From positions 1,691,501 to 1,755,500 of the forward strand of contig NZ_BNEA01000001.1 of assembly GCF_016860525.1 (NCBI RefSeq): a stretch of DNA of 64,000 nt, given 5' to 3'. Both the position numbers and the translations under genes were made by a program. Origin of the DNA: Streptomyces rubradiris (GTDB lineage: Bacteria > Actinomycetota > Actinomycetes > Streptomycetales > Streptomycetaceae). The notes under the pieces were generated by a model, which saw only the letters and a list, made by a program, of their open reading frames with translations, was not told the origin of the DNA and made no database searches. Below, in pieces: positions 45,292-55,398 of this stretch. Every line of letters begins with the position of its first letter. Position 1 is the first letter of the stretch.

Positions 45292-46380
45292 CTAACGGCG
45301 CGAGGCGATCGCCTCGTACACCATGCCGACGAGCAGCTCGTCGGCGTCCCGGCGGCCGAACTCGCTTGCCGCGCGGGACATCTCGTACAGCCGGTGCGGG
45401 TCGGCCAGCACGGGCAGCACGTTCTGCTGCACCCACTCGGGCGTCAGTTCCGCGTCGTCGACGAGGAGTCCGCCGCCCGCCTTGACCACCGGCTGGGCGT
45501 TCAGCCGCTGTTCGCCGTTGCCGATGGGCAGCGGGACGTACGCGGCCGGCAGGCCCACGGCGGAGAGTTCGGCGACGGTCATCGCCCCCGCGCGGCAGAG
45601 CATCATGTCGGCCGCGGCGTACGCGAGGTCCATCCGGTCCAGGTAACTTACCGGGATGTAGGGGGGCATTCCCGGCATCTGCTGCACCTGCGGCAGTTCG
45701 TTCTTCGGGCCGACCGCGTGCAGGATCTGGATGCCGGCCTGCTGGAGCCAGGGGGCGACGGTCTGCGTCACCTCGTTCAGCCGCCGGGCGCCCTGCGAGC
45801 CGCCGGAGACGAGCAGCGTGGGCAGGTTCGGGTCGAGGCCGAAGCGGTGCCGGGCCTCGGGGCGGACGGCGGCGCGGTCCAGCGTGGCGATGGAGCGGCG
45901 CAGCGGGATGCCGATGTAACGGGCGTCACGCAGCTTGCTGTCCGGCGTGGAGACGGCGACCCGGGCCGCGTAGCGCGAGCCGATCTTGTTGGCCAGGCCG
46001 GGGCGGGCGTTGGCCTCGTGGATCACGATGGGCACCCCGAGGCGCTTGGCGGCCAGATAGCCGGGCAGCGCCACATAGCCGCCGAAGCCGACCACGACGT
46101 CCGCCTTGGTGCGCTCCAGGATCTGCTCCGCGGCCTTGATCGTGCCGCGCAGCCGGCCCGGGACGGTGATCAGCTCGGGGGTGGGCTTGCGGGGCAGCGG
46201 CACCGCGGGGATCAGCGCCAGCTCATAGCCGCGCTCCGGGACGAGCCGGGTCTCCAGGCCGCGCTCCGTGCCCAGGGCCGTGATCCCCACGGTCGGGTCC
46301 TGCCTGCGCAGGGCGTCCGCGAGGGCGAGCGCGGGCTCGATGTGGCCGGCGGTCCCCCCACCGGCGAGTACGACATGCAC
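45292..46380 (-). CDS. murG: UDP-GlcNAc--lipid I transferase
   Basis: Adds GlcNAc to lipid I to make lipid II on the inner face of the membrane. The 362-residue GT-B glycosyltransferase begins [20 protein letters not shown] (first G loop) and has the second and third motifs [20 protein letters not shown] and [16 protein letters not shown]. The acceptor/UDP-site [15 protein letters not shown] is present. It lies between ftsW (6-base gap) and ftsQ, the classical dcw order. Confidence 0.97.
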   Translation of the reverse strand: MHVVLAGGGTAGHIEPALALADALRRQDPTVGITALGTERGLETRLVPERGYELALIPAVPLPRKPTPELITVPGRLRGTIKAAEQILERTKADVVVGFGGYVALPGYLAAKRLGVPIVIHEANARPGLANKIGSRYAARVAVSTPDSKLRDARYIGIPLRRSIATLDRAAVRPEARHRFGLDPNLPTLLVSGGSQGARRLNEVTQTVAPWLQQAGIQILHAVGPKNELPQVQQMPGMPPYIPVSYLDRMDLAYAAADMMLCRAGAMTVAELSAVGLPAAYVPLPIGNGEQRLNAQPVVKAGGGLLVDDAELTPEWVQQNVLPVLADPHRLYEMSRAASEFGRRDADELLVGMVYEAIASRR

Positions 46381-46386
46381 CGAAAT

Positions 46387-47748
46387 TCACCGCTCTCCGG
46401 ACGAACGCGCCGCCGAGGCACGCCGTCGCATCGTGTTCCATCTCCGAGGCCCCCGCTCGGCACCGGAGCCTCCCGCCCGCTTTTTACCAAAGCGGGGTTG
46501 CCGCATCGCAAGCGCTGCCCGCGCAGCGGGCTCGTCGCGCGCGAAGGCGATCAGCAGCCCGATGGCGAACATGGTCGGCAGCAGGGCGGACCCTCCGTAG
46601 GAGAACAGCGGGAGCGGGACACCGGCGATCGGCAGCAGGCCGAGCACCGCACCGATGTTGATCACCGCCTGGGCGGTGATCCAGGTGGTCACGCCTCCCG
46701 CGGCGTACCTCACGAAGGGGTCCTCCGTGCGTCCGGCCACGCGGATACCCGCATAGCCTAGAGCCGCGAACAGGGCGAGCACCGACAGCGTCCCCGCCAG
46801 GCCCAGTTCCTCACCGGTGACGGCGAAGATGAAGTCGGTGTGGGCTTCGGGGAGTTGGCCCCATTTTTCCACACTCGCCCCGAGTCCGGAGCCGAAGAAC
46901 CCCCCGGAGGCGAGCGCGTAGATGCCGTGCACGGCCTGCCAGCAGTCGGCGACCCCGCTCCTGGGCTCGGTGGCGCCGATGCAGGCGAGCCGGGCCATCC
47001 GGTTGTCGCTGGTCTTGATCAGGAGCACACCGATCAGGCCGGCCACCGACAGTACCCCGGCGAACAGCCGGGTCGGCGCGCCCGCGAGCCACAGCAGGCC
47101 GAAGAGGATCGCCGTGAGAATGATCGCGGTGCCCATGTCGCCGCCCAGCATGATCAGTCCGAGCAGCAGGAAGGTGACCGGGACCAGCGGCACCAGCATG
47201 TGCTTCCACTGGGCCAGCAGCCTTCTCTCCTGCTTGCGGGCGATCAGGTCGGCGCCCCACAGCACCAGGGCGAGCTTGCCGAACTCGCTGGGCTGGATCT
47301 GGAAGGAGCCGCCGAGGGAGATCCAGTTCTGGTTGCCGTTGACCGACATCCCTATCCCCGGCACCTGCACCAGGGCCATCAGGAAGACGGCGGCGGCGAG
47401 GATCGGGTAGGCCAGCGCCCGGTGCAGTTTCACCGGCATGCGGGAGGCGGCGAACAGCAGTGCGCCGCCGATGAGCGCGGCGAGGAACTGCTTGCGGAAG
47501 AAGTACGACCCGGGCAGCGACAGTTGGAGCGCGGTGATCTGGGAGGCCGAGTAGACCATCACCAGGCCCAGCACGGTGATCAGCACGCTGCCGCCGAGGA
47601 TCAGGTAGTAGGCGGTCAGCGGCCGGTCCCAGGCCTTGCGGGCGCGGATGTAGAACCGCTGCACGGGGTTCTCGCGCGCGATGCGGGGGACGGCGGGACG
47701 GCGGGACGCCCGCTGTACGGGCGGCCGGCCGGTGCGGCTACCGGGCAT
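46387..47748 (-). CDS. ftsW: FtsW peptidoglycan polymerase (SEDS family)
   Basis: A 453-residue SEDS glycosyltransferase that polymerises lipid II with FtsI. Ten hydrophobic segments follow a basic N terminus (MPGSRTGRPPVQRASRR). Signature loops are GNQNWISLGGSFQIQPSEFG and EAHTDFIFAVTGEELGLAG, and the C-terminal GVPLPLFSYGGSALLPTM. The ATG at 47748 has a GGAGG site. The cytosolic C terminus is about 50 residues, Arg-rich. Confidence 0.96.
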   Translation of the reverse strand: MPGSRTGRPPVQRASRRPAVPRIARENPVQRFYIRARKAWDRPLTAYYLILGGSVLITVLGLVMVYSASQITALQLSLPGSYFFRKQFLAALIGGALLFAASRMPVKLHRALAYPILAAAVFLMALVQVPGIGMSVNGNQNWISLGGSFQIQPSEFGKLALVLWGADLIARKQERRLLAQWKHMLVPLVPVTFLLLGLIMLGGDMGTAIILTAILFGLLWLAGAPTRLFAGVLSVAGLIGVLLIKTSDNRMARLACIGATEPRSGVADCWQAVHGIYALASGGFFGSGLGASVEKWGQLPEAHTDFIFAVTGEELGLAGTLSVLALFAALGYAGIRVAGRTEDPFVRYAAGGVTTWITAQAVINIGAVLGLLPIAGVPLPLFSYGGSALLPTMFAIGLLIAFARDEPAARAALAMRQPRFGKKRAGGSGAERGPRRWNTMRRRASAARSSGER

Positions 47749-47816
47749 CGGTGCCTCCGCTGAACGTCGACCGTCCCACGCGTCCCTCCCAAGATCCGCC
47801 CGGCAGGCGGCCGGGT

Positions 47817-49238
47817 TCAGGCGCCGAGTTCGCGGACCGCCGCCGCGAACGCGTCGCCGCGCTGGTTGTAGTTGGTGAACATGTCCATGGAGGCGCAGGC
47901 CGGGGCCAGCAGCACCGTGTCGCCGGGCCGGGCCAGCCGCTTGGCCTCCGTCACCGCCTGGAGCATCGCCCCAGTGTCGGTCCGGTCGAGGTCGACCACG
48001 GGTACTTCCGGGGCGTGTCGCGCGAGGGCGTCGCGGATCAGGGCCCGATCGGCACCGATCAGGACCGCGCCCCGCAGCCGCTTCGCCGACTTGGCGACCA
48101 GTTCGTCGAAGGTGGCGCCCTTCGCCAGTCCGCCCGCGATCCATACGATCGGCTCATATGCCGCCAACGACGCTTCGGCGGCATGGGTGTTGGTGGCCTT
48201 GGAGTCGTCCACGTACGCGACCCCGTCGATGTCGGCGACGTGCGCGATGCGGTGGGCGTCCGGACGGAAGGCCCGCAGGCCGTCGCGCACGGCGGTGGCG
48301 GGCACCCCGAAGGCGCGCGCGAGGGCCGCCGCCGCGAGGGCGTTGGCGATGTTGTGCGGGGCCGGCGGGTGGATGTCCGAGACCTCGGCCAGCTCCTGCG
48401 CGTTCTTCTGCCGGTTCTCGACGAAGGCGCGGTCCACCAGGATGCCGTCCACGACGCCGAGTTGGGACGGCCCCGGGGCACCGAGGGTGAACCCGATCGC
48501 CCGGCAGCCCTCTTCGACGTCGGCCTCGCGCACCAGGTCCTCGGTGGCCCGGTCGGCGACGTTGTAGACGCAGGCGACCTTGTTGCCCTCGTAGATGCGG
48601 CCCTTGTCGCGCGCGTACGCCTCCATGGAACCGTGCCAGTCCAGGTGGTCCGGCGCGAGGTTGAGGACGGCGGCCGAGTGGGCGCGCAGCGAGGGCGCCC
48701 AGTGCAGCTGGTAGCTGGAGAGCTCCACGGCGAGCACGTCGTACTCCTCCTCACCGAGGACCGCGTCCAGCAGGGAGACGCCGATGTTGCCGACGGCGGC
48801 CGTGCGCAGGCCCGCCGCCTTGAGGATGGAGGCGAGCATCTGCACGGTGGTGGTCTTGCCGTTGGTGCCCGTGACGGCCAGCCAGGGGGCCGCGTCCGGG
48901 CCGCGCAGCCGCCAGGCCAGCTCCACGTCGCCCCAGACCGGCACACCGGCCTGCTCGGCGGCGCGGAACAGCGGCTTGCCGGGCTGCCAGCCGGGCGCGG
49001 TGACGACCAGCTCGGTGCCCTCCGGCAGGGAGGAGCCGTCACCGAGGCGCACGGTGATGCCGAGCGCCTCCAGTTCCGCGGCCTGTTCCCGCGCGCGTGC
49101 GTCGTCGCCGTCGTTGACGACCGTGACGACCGCGCCGCGCGCGTGCAGCGCCTTGGCCGCCGGGACGCCGGAGACACCGAGCCCGGCGACGGTGACGTGC
49201 TTGCCCTGGAAGTCGAAGGGCCCCGAGGTGGAGGTCAC
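47817..49238 (-). CDS. murD: UDP-N-acetylmuramoylalanine--D-glutamate ligase
   Basis: A 473-residue Mur ligase. The ATP-binding motif is AVTGTNGKTTTVQM. Other signatures are VAVELSSYQLHWAP, LNLAPDHLDWHGSMEAYARD and YVDDSKATNTHAAEASL. The N-terminal Rossmann-like domain begins VTVAGLGVSGVPAAKAL. A GTG at 49238 overlaps the mraY stop as GTGA, matching the coupling style of other genes here; an ATG at 49253 would add five residues. Part of the mur cluster. Confidence 0.96.
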   Translation of the reverse strand: MTSTSGPFDFQGKHVTVAGLGVSGVPAAKALHARGAVVTVVNDGDDARAREQAAELEALGITVRLGDGSSLPEGTELVVTAPGWQPGKPLFRAAEQAGVPVWGDVELAWRLRGPDAAPWLAVTGTNGKTTTVQMLASILKAAGLRTAAVGNIGVSLLDAVLGEEEYDVLAVELSSYQLHWAPSLRAHSAAVLNLAPDHLDWHGSMEAYARDKGRIYEGNKVACVYNVADRATEDLVREADVEEGCRAIGFTLGAPGPSQLGVVDGILVDRAFVENRQKNAQELAEVSDIHPPAPHNIANALAAAALARAFGVPATAVRDGLRAFRPDAHRIAHVADIDGVAYVDDSKATNTHAAEASLAAYEPIVWIAGGLAKGATFDELVAKSAKRLRGAVLIGADRALIRDALARHAPEVPVVDLDRTDTGAMLQAVTEAKRLARPGDTVLLAPACASMDMFTNYNQRGDAFAAAVRELGA

Positions 49239-50308
49239 TTGTCCGCTGCCCATCCCGCGTAGAAGAGGCCCAGTCCGACGATCACGCAGATGCCCTGGAT
49301 GATCCAGAAGCGGACCACCACCAGGACTTCGGACCAGCCCTTGAGTTCGAAGTGGTGCTGGAGTGGTGCCATCCGGAAGACGCGCTTGCCGGTGAGCCGG
49401 AAGGAGCCGACCTGGATGACGACCGACATGGTGATGAGGACGAACAGGCCGCCCATGATGGCCACCAGCAGCTCCGTGCGGGAGAGGATGGCCAGGCCGG
49501 TGAGGACACCGCCGAGGGCGAGCGAGCCGGTGTCGCCCATGAAGATCTTCGCCGGCGAGGTGTTCCACCACAGGAAGCCGAGGCAGGCGCCCATCAGCGC
49601 GGAGGCGACCACCGCGAGGTCGAGCGGGTCGCGCACCTCGTAGCAGGCGCCGGGGTTGGTCAGGGTCTGCGCGTTGGCGCAGGACTCCTGGAACTGCCAG
49701 ACGCCGATGAAGGTGTAGGCGCCGAAGACGAGCACGGAGGCGCCGGTGGCCAGACCGTCCAGACCGTCGGTGAGGTTCACGCCGTTCGACATCGCGAGGA
49801 TCATGAACAGCGCCCAGACGACGAACAGCACCGGGCCGATCGACCAGCCGAAGTCGGTGATGAACGACAGCTTCGTGGAGGCCGGGGTGTTGCCGCGGGA
49901 GTCGGAGAACTGCAGCGACAGCACGGCGAAGGCGATGCCGACGATCAGCTGGCCGGCCATCTTCGCCTTGGCCCGCAGACCCAGCGAACGCCGCTTGACG
50001 ATCTTGATGTAGTCGTCGAGGAAGCCGACCAGGCCCATGCCGAACATCAGGCCGAGGACCAGCAGACCGGAGTAGGTCGGCGCGTAGCCGGTGATGAGCT
50101 TGCTCAGGAAGTACGCGGCGATGGTCGCCAGGATGAAGGCGATACCGCCCATGGTCGGCGTACCGCGCTTGCTGGCGTGCTCGCGCGGGCCGTCGTCGCG
50201 GATGTACTGGCCGTAGCCCTTGCGGGCCAGCAGCTTGATCAGCAGCGGGGTGCCGACCAGCGTCAGGAAGAGGCCAATGACTCCCGAGAACAGGATCTGC
50301 TTCATCAT
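49235..50308 (-). CDS. mraY: Phospho-MurNAc-pentapeptide translocase
   Basis: A 357-residue polytopic enzyme (10 helices) that makes lipid I from UDP-MurNAc-pentapeptide and undecaprenyl phosphate. The catalytic aspartates are in GLVGFLDDYIKIVKRRSLGL, and NGVNLTDGLDGLATG and GDTGSLALGG are the usual cytosolic loops; PLQHHFELKG is the fifth. The ATG overlaps the murF stop as ATGA. Normal length. Confidence 0.97.
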   Translation of the reverse strand: MMKQILFSGVIGLFLTLVGTPLLIKLLARKGYGQYIRDDGPREHASKRGTPTMGGIAFILATIAAYFLSKLITGYAPTYSGLLVLGLMFGMGLVGFLDDYIKIVKRRSLGLRAKAKMAGQLIVGIAFAVLSLQFSDSRGNTPASTKLSFITDFGWSIGPVLFVVWALFMILAMSNGVNLTDGLDGLATGASVLVFGAYTFIGVWQFQESCANAQTLTNPGACYEVRDPLDLAVVASALMGACLGFLWWNTSPAKIFMGDTGSLALGGVLTGLAILSRTELLVAIMGGLFVLITMSVVIQVGSFRLTGKRVFRMAPLQHHFELKGWSEVLVVVRFWIIQGICVIVGLGLFYAGWAADK

Positions 50309-51720
50309 CGGGCGGCGACCTCACCCTCGGTACCGGCCTCGACGAGCGCCTGGGCGACGCTCTCCAGCCCCACCGACCGGGACGCCTTCACGAGCACGAC
50401 GTCCCCCGGGCGCAACTCGCTGCGCAACAGGTCGACCGCCGCCTGTGCGTCGGACACGTGCACCGACTCCTCACCCCACGAACCCTCGTTATATGCGCCC
50501 AATTGCAGCCAGGAGGCCTCAATCCCCCCGACGGCGACGAGCTTGCTGACGTTGAGCCGGACGGCGAGCCGTCCGACGGCGTCGTGCTCGGCGAGCGCCT
50601 CGTCCCCCAGCTCGGCCATCTTGCCGAGCACCGCCCACGTGCGACGCCCCTTGCCCATGGCCGCGAGCGCCCTGAGGGCGGCCCGCATGGACTCGGGGTT
50701 GGCGTTGTAGGCGTCGTTGACGATGGTCACGCCGTCCGGGCGCTCGGTGACCTCCATGCGCCACCGGGAGAGGGAGCCCGCCTCGGAGAGCGCGAGGGCG
50801 ATCTCTTCCGCGGACATGCCCAGCTCATGGGCGACGGCGGCCGCGGCGAGCGCGTTCGACACGTGGTGCTCACCGTACAGGCGCATCGTCACATCGCTTG
50901 CACCGGAGGGTGTGTGAAGCCTGAAGGAGGGCTGTCCGCTGTCCGTGAGTCGTACGTTCTCGGCGCGTACGTCCGCTTCGGCCGACTCTCCGAAAAGGAC
51001 CACCTTCGCCTTGGTACGGGAGGCCATGGCCTTCACCAGCGGGTCGTCGGCGTTGAGGATCGCCGCGCCGCCCTCGCTCGCCGGGGGCAGCGCCTCCACC
51101 AGTTCGCCCTTGGCCTGGGCGATCTGCTCGCGCCCGCCGAACTCGCCGATGTGCGCGGAGCCGACGTTGAGCACCAGGCCGATCCTCGGCGGGGTGAGGC
51201 CGGTGAGGTAGCGGATGTGCCCGATGCCACGGGCGCCCATCTCCAGTACGAGGAACCGCGTCTCCTCGGTGGCGGACAGGGCGGTCAGCGGCAGCCCGAT
51301 CTCGTTGTTGAGCGAGCCGGGCGTGAACACGGTCGGCGCCTTGCGCCCGAGCACCTGGGCGATCAGGTCCTTGGTGCTGGTCTTGCCGGCCGAGCCGGTC
51401 AGCGCCACGAGGGTCGTGCCGAGCCGGCCCACGACGTGCCGGGCGAGGGCGCCGAGGGCGGCCTGGACGTCGTCCACCACGATGGCGGGGACGCCGACCG
51501 GCCGGGCGGCCAGCACGGCGACCGCGCCGGCCTCGACGACCTGCCGGGCGTAGTCGTGGCCGTCCACGCGCTCGCCGACGAAGGCGGCGAACAGGCTGCC
51601 GGGCACCACCTCCCGGGAGTCCCGGACGACCGGTCCCGTGACCTGCACGGACGGATCCGGTATGTCGTGCGTCTGCCCGCCGACGACTGCTGCGATCTCG
51701 GCGAGGGAGAGGGCGATCAC
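50305..51720 (-). CDS. murF: UDP-MurNAc-tripeptide--D-Ala-D-Ala ligase
   Basis: A 471-residue Mur ligase that adds D-Ala-D-Ala. The P loop is ALTGSAGKTSTKDLIAQVLG. Other signatures are VLEMGARGIGHIRYLTGLTP, LNADDPLVKAMASRTKA and TIVNDAYNANPESMRAALRA. The stop precedes mraY with an ATGA overlap, and murE ends 4 bases before its start. The frame is intact. Confidence 0.96.
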   Translation of the reverse strand: MIALSLAEIAAVVGGQTHDIPDPSVQVTGPVVRDSREVVPGSLFAAFVGERVDGHDYARQVVEAGAVAVLAARPVGVPAIVVDDVQAALGALARHVVGRLGTTLVALTGSAGKTSTKDLIAQVLGRKAPTVFTPGSLNNEIGLPLTALSATEETRFLVLEMGARGIGHIRYLTGLTPPRIGLVLNVGSAHIGEFGGREQIAQAKGELVEALPPASEGGAAILNADDPLVKAMASRTKAKVVLFGESAEADVRAENVRLTDSGQPSFRLHTPSGASDVTMRLYGEHHVSNALAAAAVAHELGMSAEEIALALSEAGSLSRWRMEVTERPDGVTIVNDAYNANPESMRAALRALAAMGKGRRTWAVLGKMAELGDEALAEHDAVGRLAVRLNVSKLVAVGGIEASWLQLGAYNEGSWGEESVHVSDAQAAVDLLRSELRPGDVVLVKASRSVGLESVAQALVEAGTEGEVAAR

Positions 51721-51724
51721 AAGT

Positions 51725-53380
51725 TCATCCCTGGGTCTTCTGGATAGCTTCGCGAAGCACCTGGCGGTCGTCGAAGGGACGGATCACGCCGGCGATGTCC
51801 TGGCCCTGCTCGTGACCCTTGCCCGCGACCAGCACCGTGTCGCCGGCCTGGGCGCGGCCCACGGCGGCGGCGACGGCGGCGGCCCGGTCCTCGAAGAGGA
51901 GCACCTCGCCGCGCTCGTGCGCGGGCACCGAGGCGGCGCCCTGGAGCATGGTCGCGAGGATCGCGAGGGGGTCCTCGGAACGGGGGTTGTCGGAGGTCAG
52001 TACGGCCGTGTCGGCGAGCCGGGCGGCGGCGGCGCCCATCGGGGCGCGCTTGGTCCGGTCACGGTCGCCGCCGCAGCCGAGGACGACGTGCAGCCGGCCC
52101 TTGGTGACCTTGCGCAGCGCCCTGAGCACCGACTCGACCGCGTCCGTCTTGTGGGCGTAGTCGACGACCGCGAGGTAGGGCTGCCCGGCGTCGACGCGCT
52201 CCAGCCGGCCCGGCACGCCCGGTACGGCGGCGATGCCGTCGGCGGCGGCCTGCGGGTCGAGGCCGGCGGCGGCGAGGGCGACGATGGCGGCGAGGGTGTT
52301 CGCCACGTTGAAGGGACCGGCGATCGGCGACCTGGCGTGCACCCGCTCGCCGTCCGGGCCGAGCACGGTGAACGTCGAGTCCATCGGGCCGATCTGCACG
52401 TCCTGGGCGCGCCAGTCGGCGTCGGGGTGGCCCTCGGCGGAGTAGGTGACGACCGGGACGGTCGCCTCCTTCGCGAGCCGGCGGCCGTACTCGTCGTCGG
52501 CGTTGACCACGCCGAGCCTGCTGCGCTCGGGGGTGAACAGCCGCGCCTTGGCCCGGAAGTAGTCCTCCATGTCGGAGTGGAACTCCATGTGTTCCGGGCT
52601 GAGGTTGGTGAAGACGGCGATGTCGAAGACGCAGCCGTCGACCCGGCCGAGGACCAGGGCGTGGCTGGAGACCTCCATGGCGACCGCCTCGACGCCGCGT
52701 TCGCGCATGACGGCGAACAGGGCCTGGAGGTCGGTGGCCTCGGGGGTGGTGCGCTCGGACTTGATCCGCTCGTCGCCGATGCGCGTCTCGACGGTGCCGA
52801 CCAGCCCGGTGGCGCGGGCGGTCCGCAGGCCGCCCTCCACCAGGTAGGCGGTGGTGGTCTTGCCGGAGGTGCCGGTGATGCCGATCTGGAGCAGATCGCG
52901 GCCGGGGTGGCCGTAGATCCGGGCCGCCAGCTCGCCCATCCGGCCGCGCGGGTCGTCCACGACCAGGACGGGCAGGCCGGTGGCGGCGGCGCGCTCGGCG
53001 CCGTCGGCGTCGGTGAGCACGGCGGCCGCGCCGAGGCCGGCGGCCTGGGTGACGAAGTCGGCGCCGTGCAGCCGGGCGCCCGGCAGGGCGGCGTACAGGT
53101 CGCCGGGGCGGACGGCGCGCGAGTCGTGGGTGATGCCCGTGACCTCGGCGGCGGTGTCCGGAGCGGCGGTACCCAGCTGATCGGCCAGTTCCGCGAGGGG
53201 TGTGGCGGAGACCTGGACCGGTCGCGGCGGCCCCGGATATGTCACGGGAGCGCCTTTCTGGGTGGTTTGGGACTGATCAGCGTGTGGCACGGCGGTGAGC
53301 GTACCGGGCGTACCGGCTCCGGAGCTAAGTGAGGGGCTGTGGGGCCCTTGGTTCCCGGGATCGGGGGTGATCGTTGTCAC
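51725..53380 (-). CDS. murE: UDP-MurNAc-dipeptide ligase adding the third residue
   Basis: Adds the dibasic third residue (LL-diaminopimelate in Streptomyces) to UDP-MurNAc-dipeptide. The ATP motif is IGITGTSGKTTTAYLVEG; the carbamylated-Lys and substrate regions include SERTTPEATDL and LTSDNPRSEDPLAILATML. In the GTG 53380 start, the first 45 residues are Ser/Thr/Pro-rich and disordered (551 residues total). An internal GTG at 53245 (MTYPGPPRPVQVSATPLAEL) with AAAGG gives a 506-residue protein closer to the family norm. It starts 44 bases after ftsI. Confidence 0.94.
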   Translation of the reverse strand: MTTITPDPGNQGPHSPSLSSGAGTPGTLTAVPHADQSQTTQKGAPVTYPGPPRPVQVSATPLAELADQLGTAAPDTAAEVTGITHDSRAVRPGDLYAALPGARLHGADFVTQAAGLGAAAVLTDADGAERAAATGLPVLVVDDPRGRMGELAARIYGHPGRDLLQIGITGTSGKTTTAYLVEGGLRTARATGLVGTVETRIGDERIKSERTTPEATDLQALFAVMRERGVEAVAMEVSSHALVLGRVDGCVFDIAVFTNLSPEHMEFHSDMEDYFRAKARLFTPERSRLGVVNADDEYGRRLAKEATVPVVTYSAEGHPDADWRAQDVQIGPMDSTFTVLGPDGERVHARSPIAGPFNVANTLAAIVALAAAGLDPQAAADGIAAVPGVPGRLERVDAGQPYLAVVDYAHKTDAVESVLRALRKVTKGRLHVVLGCGGDRDRTKRAPMGAAAARLADTAVLTSDNPRSEDPLAILATMLQGAASVPAHERGEVLLFEDRAAAVAAAVGRAQAGDTVLVAGKGHEQGQDIAGVIRPFDDRQVLREAIQKTQG

Positions 53381-53424
53381 GGGTTCGTTCCTGGTGTTTC
53401 CGTGCTGACCAGTGGGGGTGCTGA

Positions 53425-55398
53425 TCAGGGCTTGTACTCGACGGGCAGGCTGGCGGGCTTCGCGCCGGTGGGGGGGACCTGGAGGGTCTTCAGGGCGAAC
53501 TCCATCACCTGCTTGTAGATGGGACCGCAGATCTGGCCGCCGAAATAGCTGCCGGAGGTGGCGTTCTGGATGGCGCAGTAGACGGTGATCCGCGGGTTGT
53601 CGGCGGGGGCGAAACCGGCGAACGACGAGGTGTAGCCGCGGTAGCGGCCGGTGGCCGGATCCACTCGGTTGGCCGTGCCGGTCTTGCCCGCCACCCGGTA
53701 CCCGGGGATGCGGGCCTTGATGCCGGTGCCCTGCTCGTCGTCGACCACGGACTCCAGCATCTGGGCGAGGCTCTTGGCGGTCTTGGCGCTGACCACCCGT
53801 GTCTTCTCGGGCTGCGGCGCCGGGGTGAACCGTCCGTCGGCGCCCTTGGTGCCGCGCACCAGGGTGGGCTCGACGCGGACGCCGCCGTTGGCGATCGTCG
53901 AGTACACGGAGGCGGCCTGCATGGCGTTGATGGAGAAGCCCTGGCCGAAAGGGATCGTGTACTGCTGCGAGGTGGACCACTTCTGCGGCGGCGCGAGGAT
54001 GCCGGGGGTCTCGCCGGGGAAGCCGAGTCCGGTGTAGCCGCCGATGCCGAACTTGCGCAGGTAGGAGTAGAGGACCTTGTTGGCCTCGGGCTGGCTCCGG
54101 GCGAGTTCGCCGGTGGCCAGGATGGTGCCGATGTTGCTGGACTTGGCGAGCACGCCGTTGAGCGTGAGGTACCAGGTGCGGTGGTCGATGTCGTCCTGGA
54201 ACAGCCGGTCGCCGCGGTGCAGCCGGTTGGGTACGACGACATGGGTGAGCGGGGTGGCCGCGTTCCGCTCCAGCACGGCCGCCATCGACATCACCTTGGC
54301 GGTGGAGCCGGGCTCGTAGGCGTCCTGGAGGGCCGCGTTGCCCATGGCGTCGCCGTCGGCCTTCGACAGGTCGTTGGGGTCGAAGCCGGGCGAGTTGGCC
54401 ATGGCCAGGATCTGGCCGGTGCGGGTGTCCTGGACGATGACGTAGCCGCGGTCCGCCTTGGACTTCGCCACCTGCTCGGTGATGGCGTTCTGCGCGGCCC
54501 ACTGGATGTCCCGGTCGATGGTCAGCTCCACGTCGGCGCCGGGCACGGCGGGCGTCTGCGTCGACCCGGCCGTGGGCACCTCGCGGCCGCCGGCCTGGGC
54601 GTAGCGGACCTTGCCGTCCTTGCCGGTGAGCTGCTTGTCGAGCTGCTGCTCGATGCCGCCGCCGCCCTTGCCGTCGGCGTTGACCCAGCCCAGTATCCCG
54701 GCGGCCAGGTCGCCGTTGGGGTACACGCGCTGGCTGCTGGGGTCCGCGAAGACGCCGGCCAGCACGTTGACGGTGGTGCGGTCGGTGCCGGACTTGTTGG
54801 CGAGCGCGGTCTTCAGGTCCTTGATCTGCTTCCAGACCTGCGGGGTCTGCCGGGCGGCCAGGCGGGTGTAGCGGGAGTTCTTGTTCGCGGGCCGCAGCTT
54901 CTTGACGAGGGCGGCCTGGTCCTGGCCGAGGATCGGGGCGAGCAGCGCGGCGGCCCGCTCCGGCCCGTCGGTGATCTTCAGCTGTTTGACGCCGAACATG
55001 GTCGGGTCGGCCGTGATGTCGTACGCGTCCTCGCTGACGGCGAGGGCGACGCCGTTGCGGTCGGTGATCTCGCCGCGCTCGGCGGCGAGGGTGTGCACCA
55101 CGTACCGGTTCTGCTCGGCCCGCGCCGCGTAGGCGCTGGCGTCGACGGCCTGCACCTGGAGCAGCCGTACGACGAAGACGAGCAGCACCAGCGTCAGGGC
55201 GAGGCCGACCAGGCGCAGCCGGGGCCGGGGGCTGCCGAGCCGGAGCGGGGCGGGCGGCATGGGCCGGGCCCCGCCGGGCCGGCGCGCCGGTCGCGCCCCG
55301 GGCCCGGGCTGCCGCCGGACGGCCTCCCTGGGCCGCGGCGGCTTGGCGGGCCCGGGCACACGACGACGCGGCGCTTGCCTGTCGGACACTTCCGTCAC
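53425..55398 (-). CDS. ftsI: FtsI septal transpeptidase (PBP3)
   Basis: A 657-residue class B penicillin-binding protein that cross-links septal peptidoglycan. A basic Pro/Arg-rich N terminus precedes one transmembrane segment (RLVGLALTLVLLVFVVRLLQ). The PBP dimer domain (about residues 80-280) is followed by the transpeptidase domain with S365-T-A-K368, S420-S421-N422 and K572-T-G-T575. The GTG start overlaps the ftsL stop as GTGA. No C-terminal PASTA domain, as usual for Streptomyces FtsI. Confidence 0.97.
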   Translation of the reverse strand: MTEVSDRQAPRRRVPGPAKPPRPREAVRRQPGPGARPARRPGGARPMPPAPLRLGSPRPRLRLVGLALTLVLLVFVVRLLQVQAVDASAYAARAEQNRYVVHTLAAERGEITDRNGVALAVSEDAYDITADPTMFGVKQLKITDGPERAAALLAPILGQDQAALVKKLRPANKNSRYTRLAARQTPQVWKQIKDLKTALANKSGTDRTTVNVLAGVFADPSSQRVYPNGDLAAGILGWVNADGKGGGGIEQQLDKQLTGKDGKVRYAQAGGREVPTAGSTQTPAVPGADVELTIDRDIQWAAQNAITEQVAKSKADRGYVIVQDTRTGQILAMANSPGFDPNDLSKADGDAMGNAALQDAYEPGSTAKVMSMAAVLERNAATPLTHVVVPNRLHRGDRLFQDDIDHRTWYLTLNGVLAKSSNIGTILATGELARSQPEANKVLYSYLRKFGIGGYTGLGFPGETPGILAPPQKWSTSQQYTIPFGQGFSINAMQAASVYSTIANGGVRVEPTLVRGTKGADGRFTPAPQPEKTRVVSAKTAKSLAQMLESVVDDEQGTGIKARIPGYRVAGKTGTANRVDPATGRYRGYTSSFAGFAPADNPRITVYCAIQNATSGSYFGGQICGPIYKQVMEFALKTLQVPPTGAKPASLPVEYKP

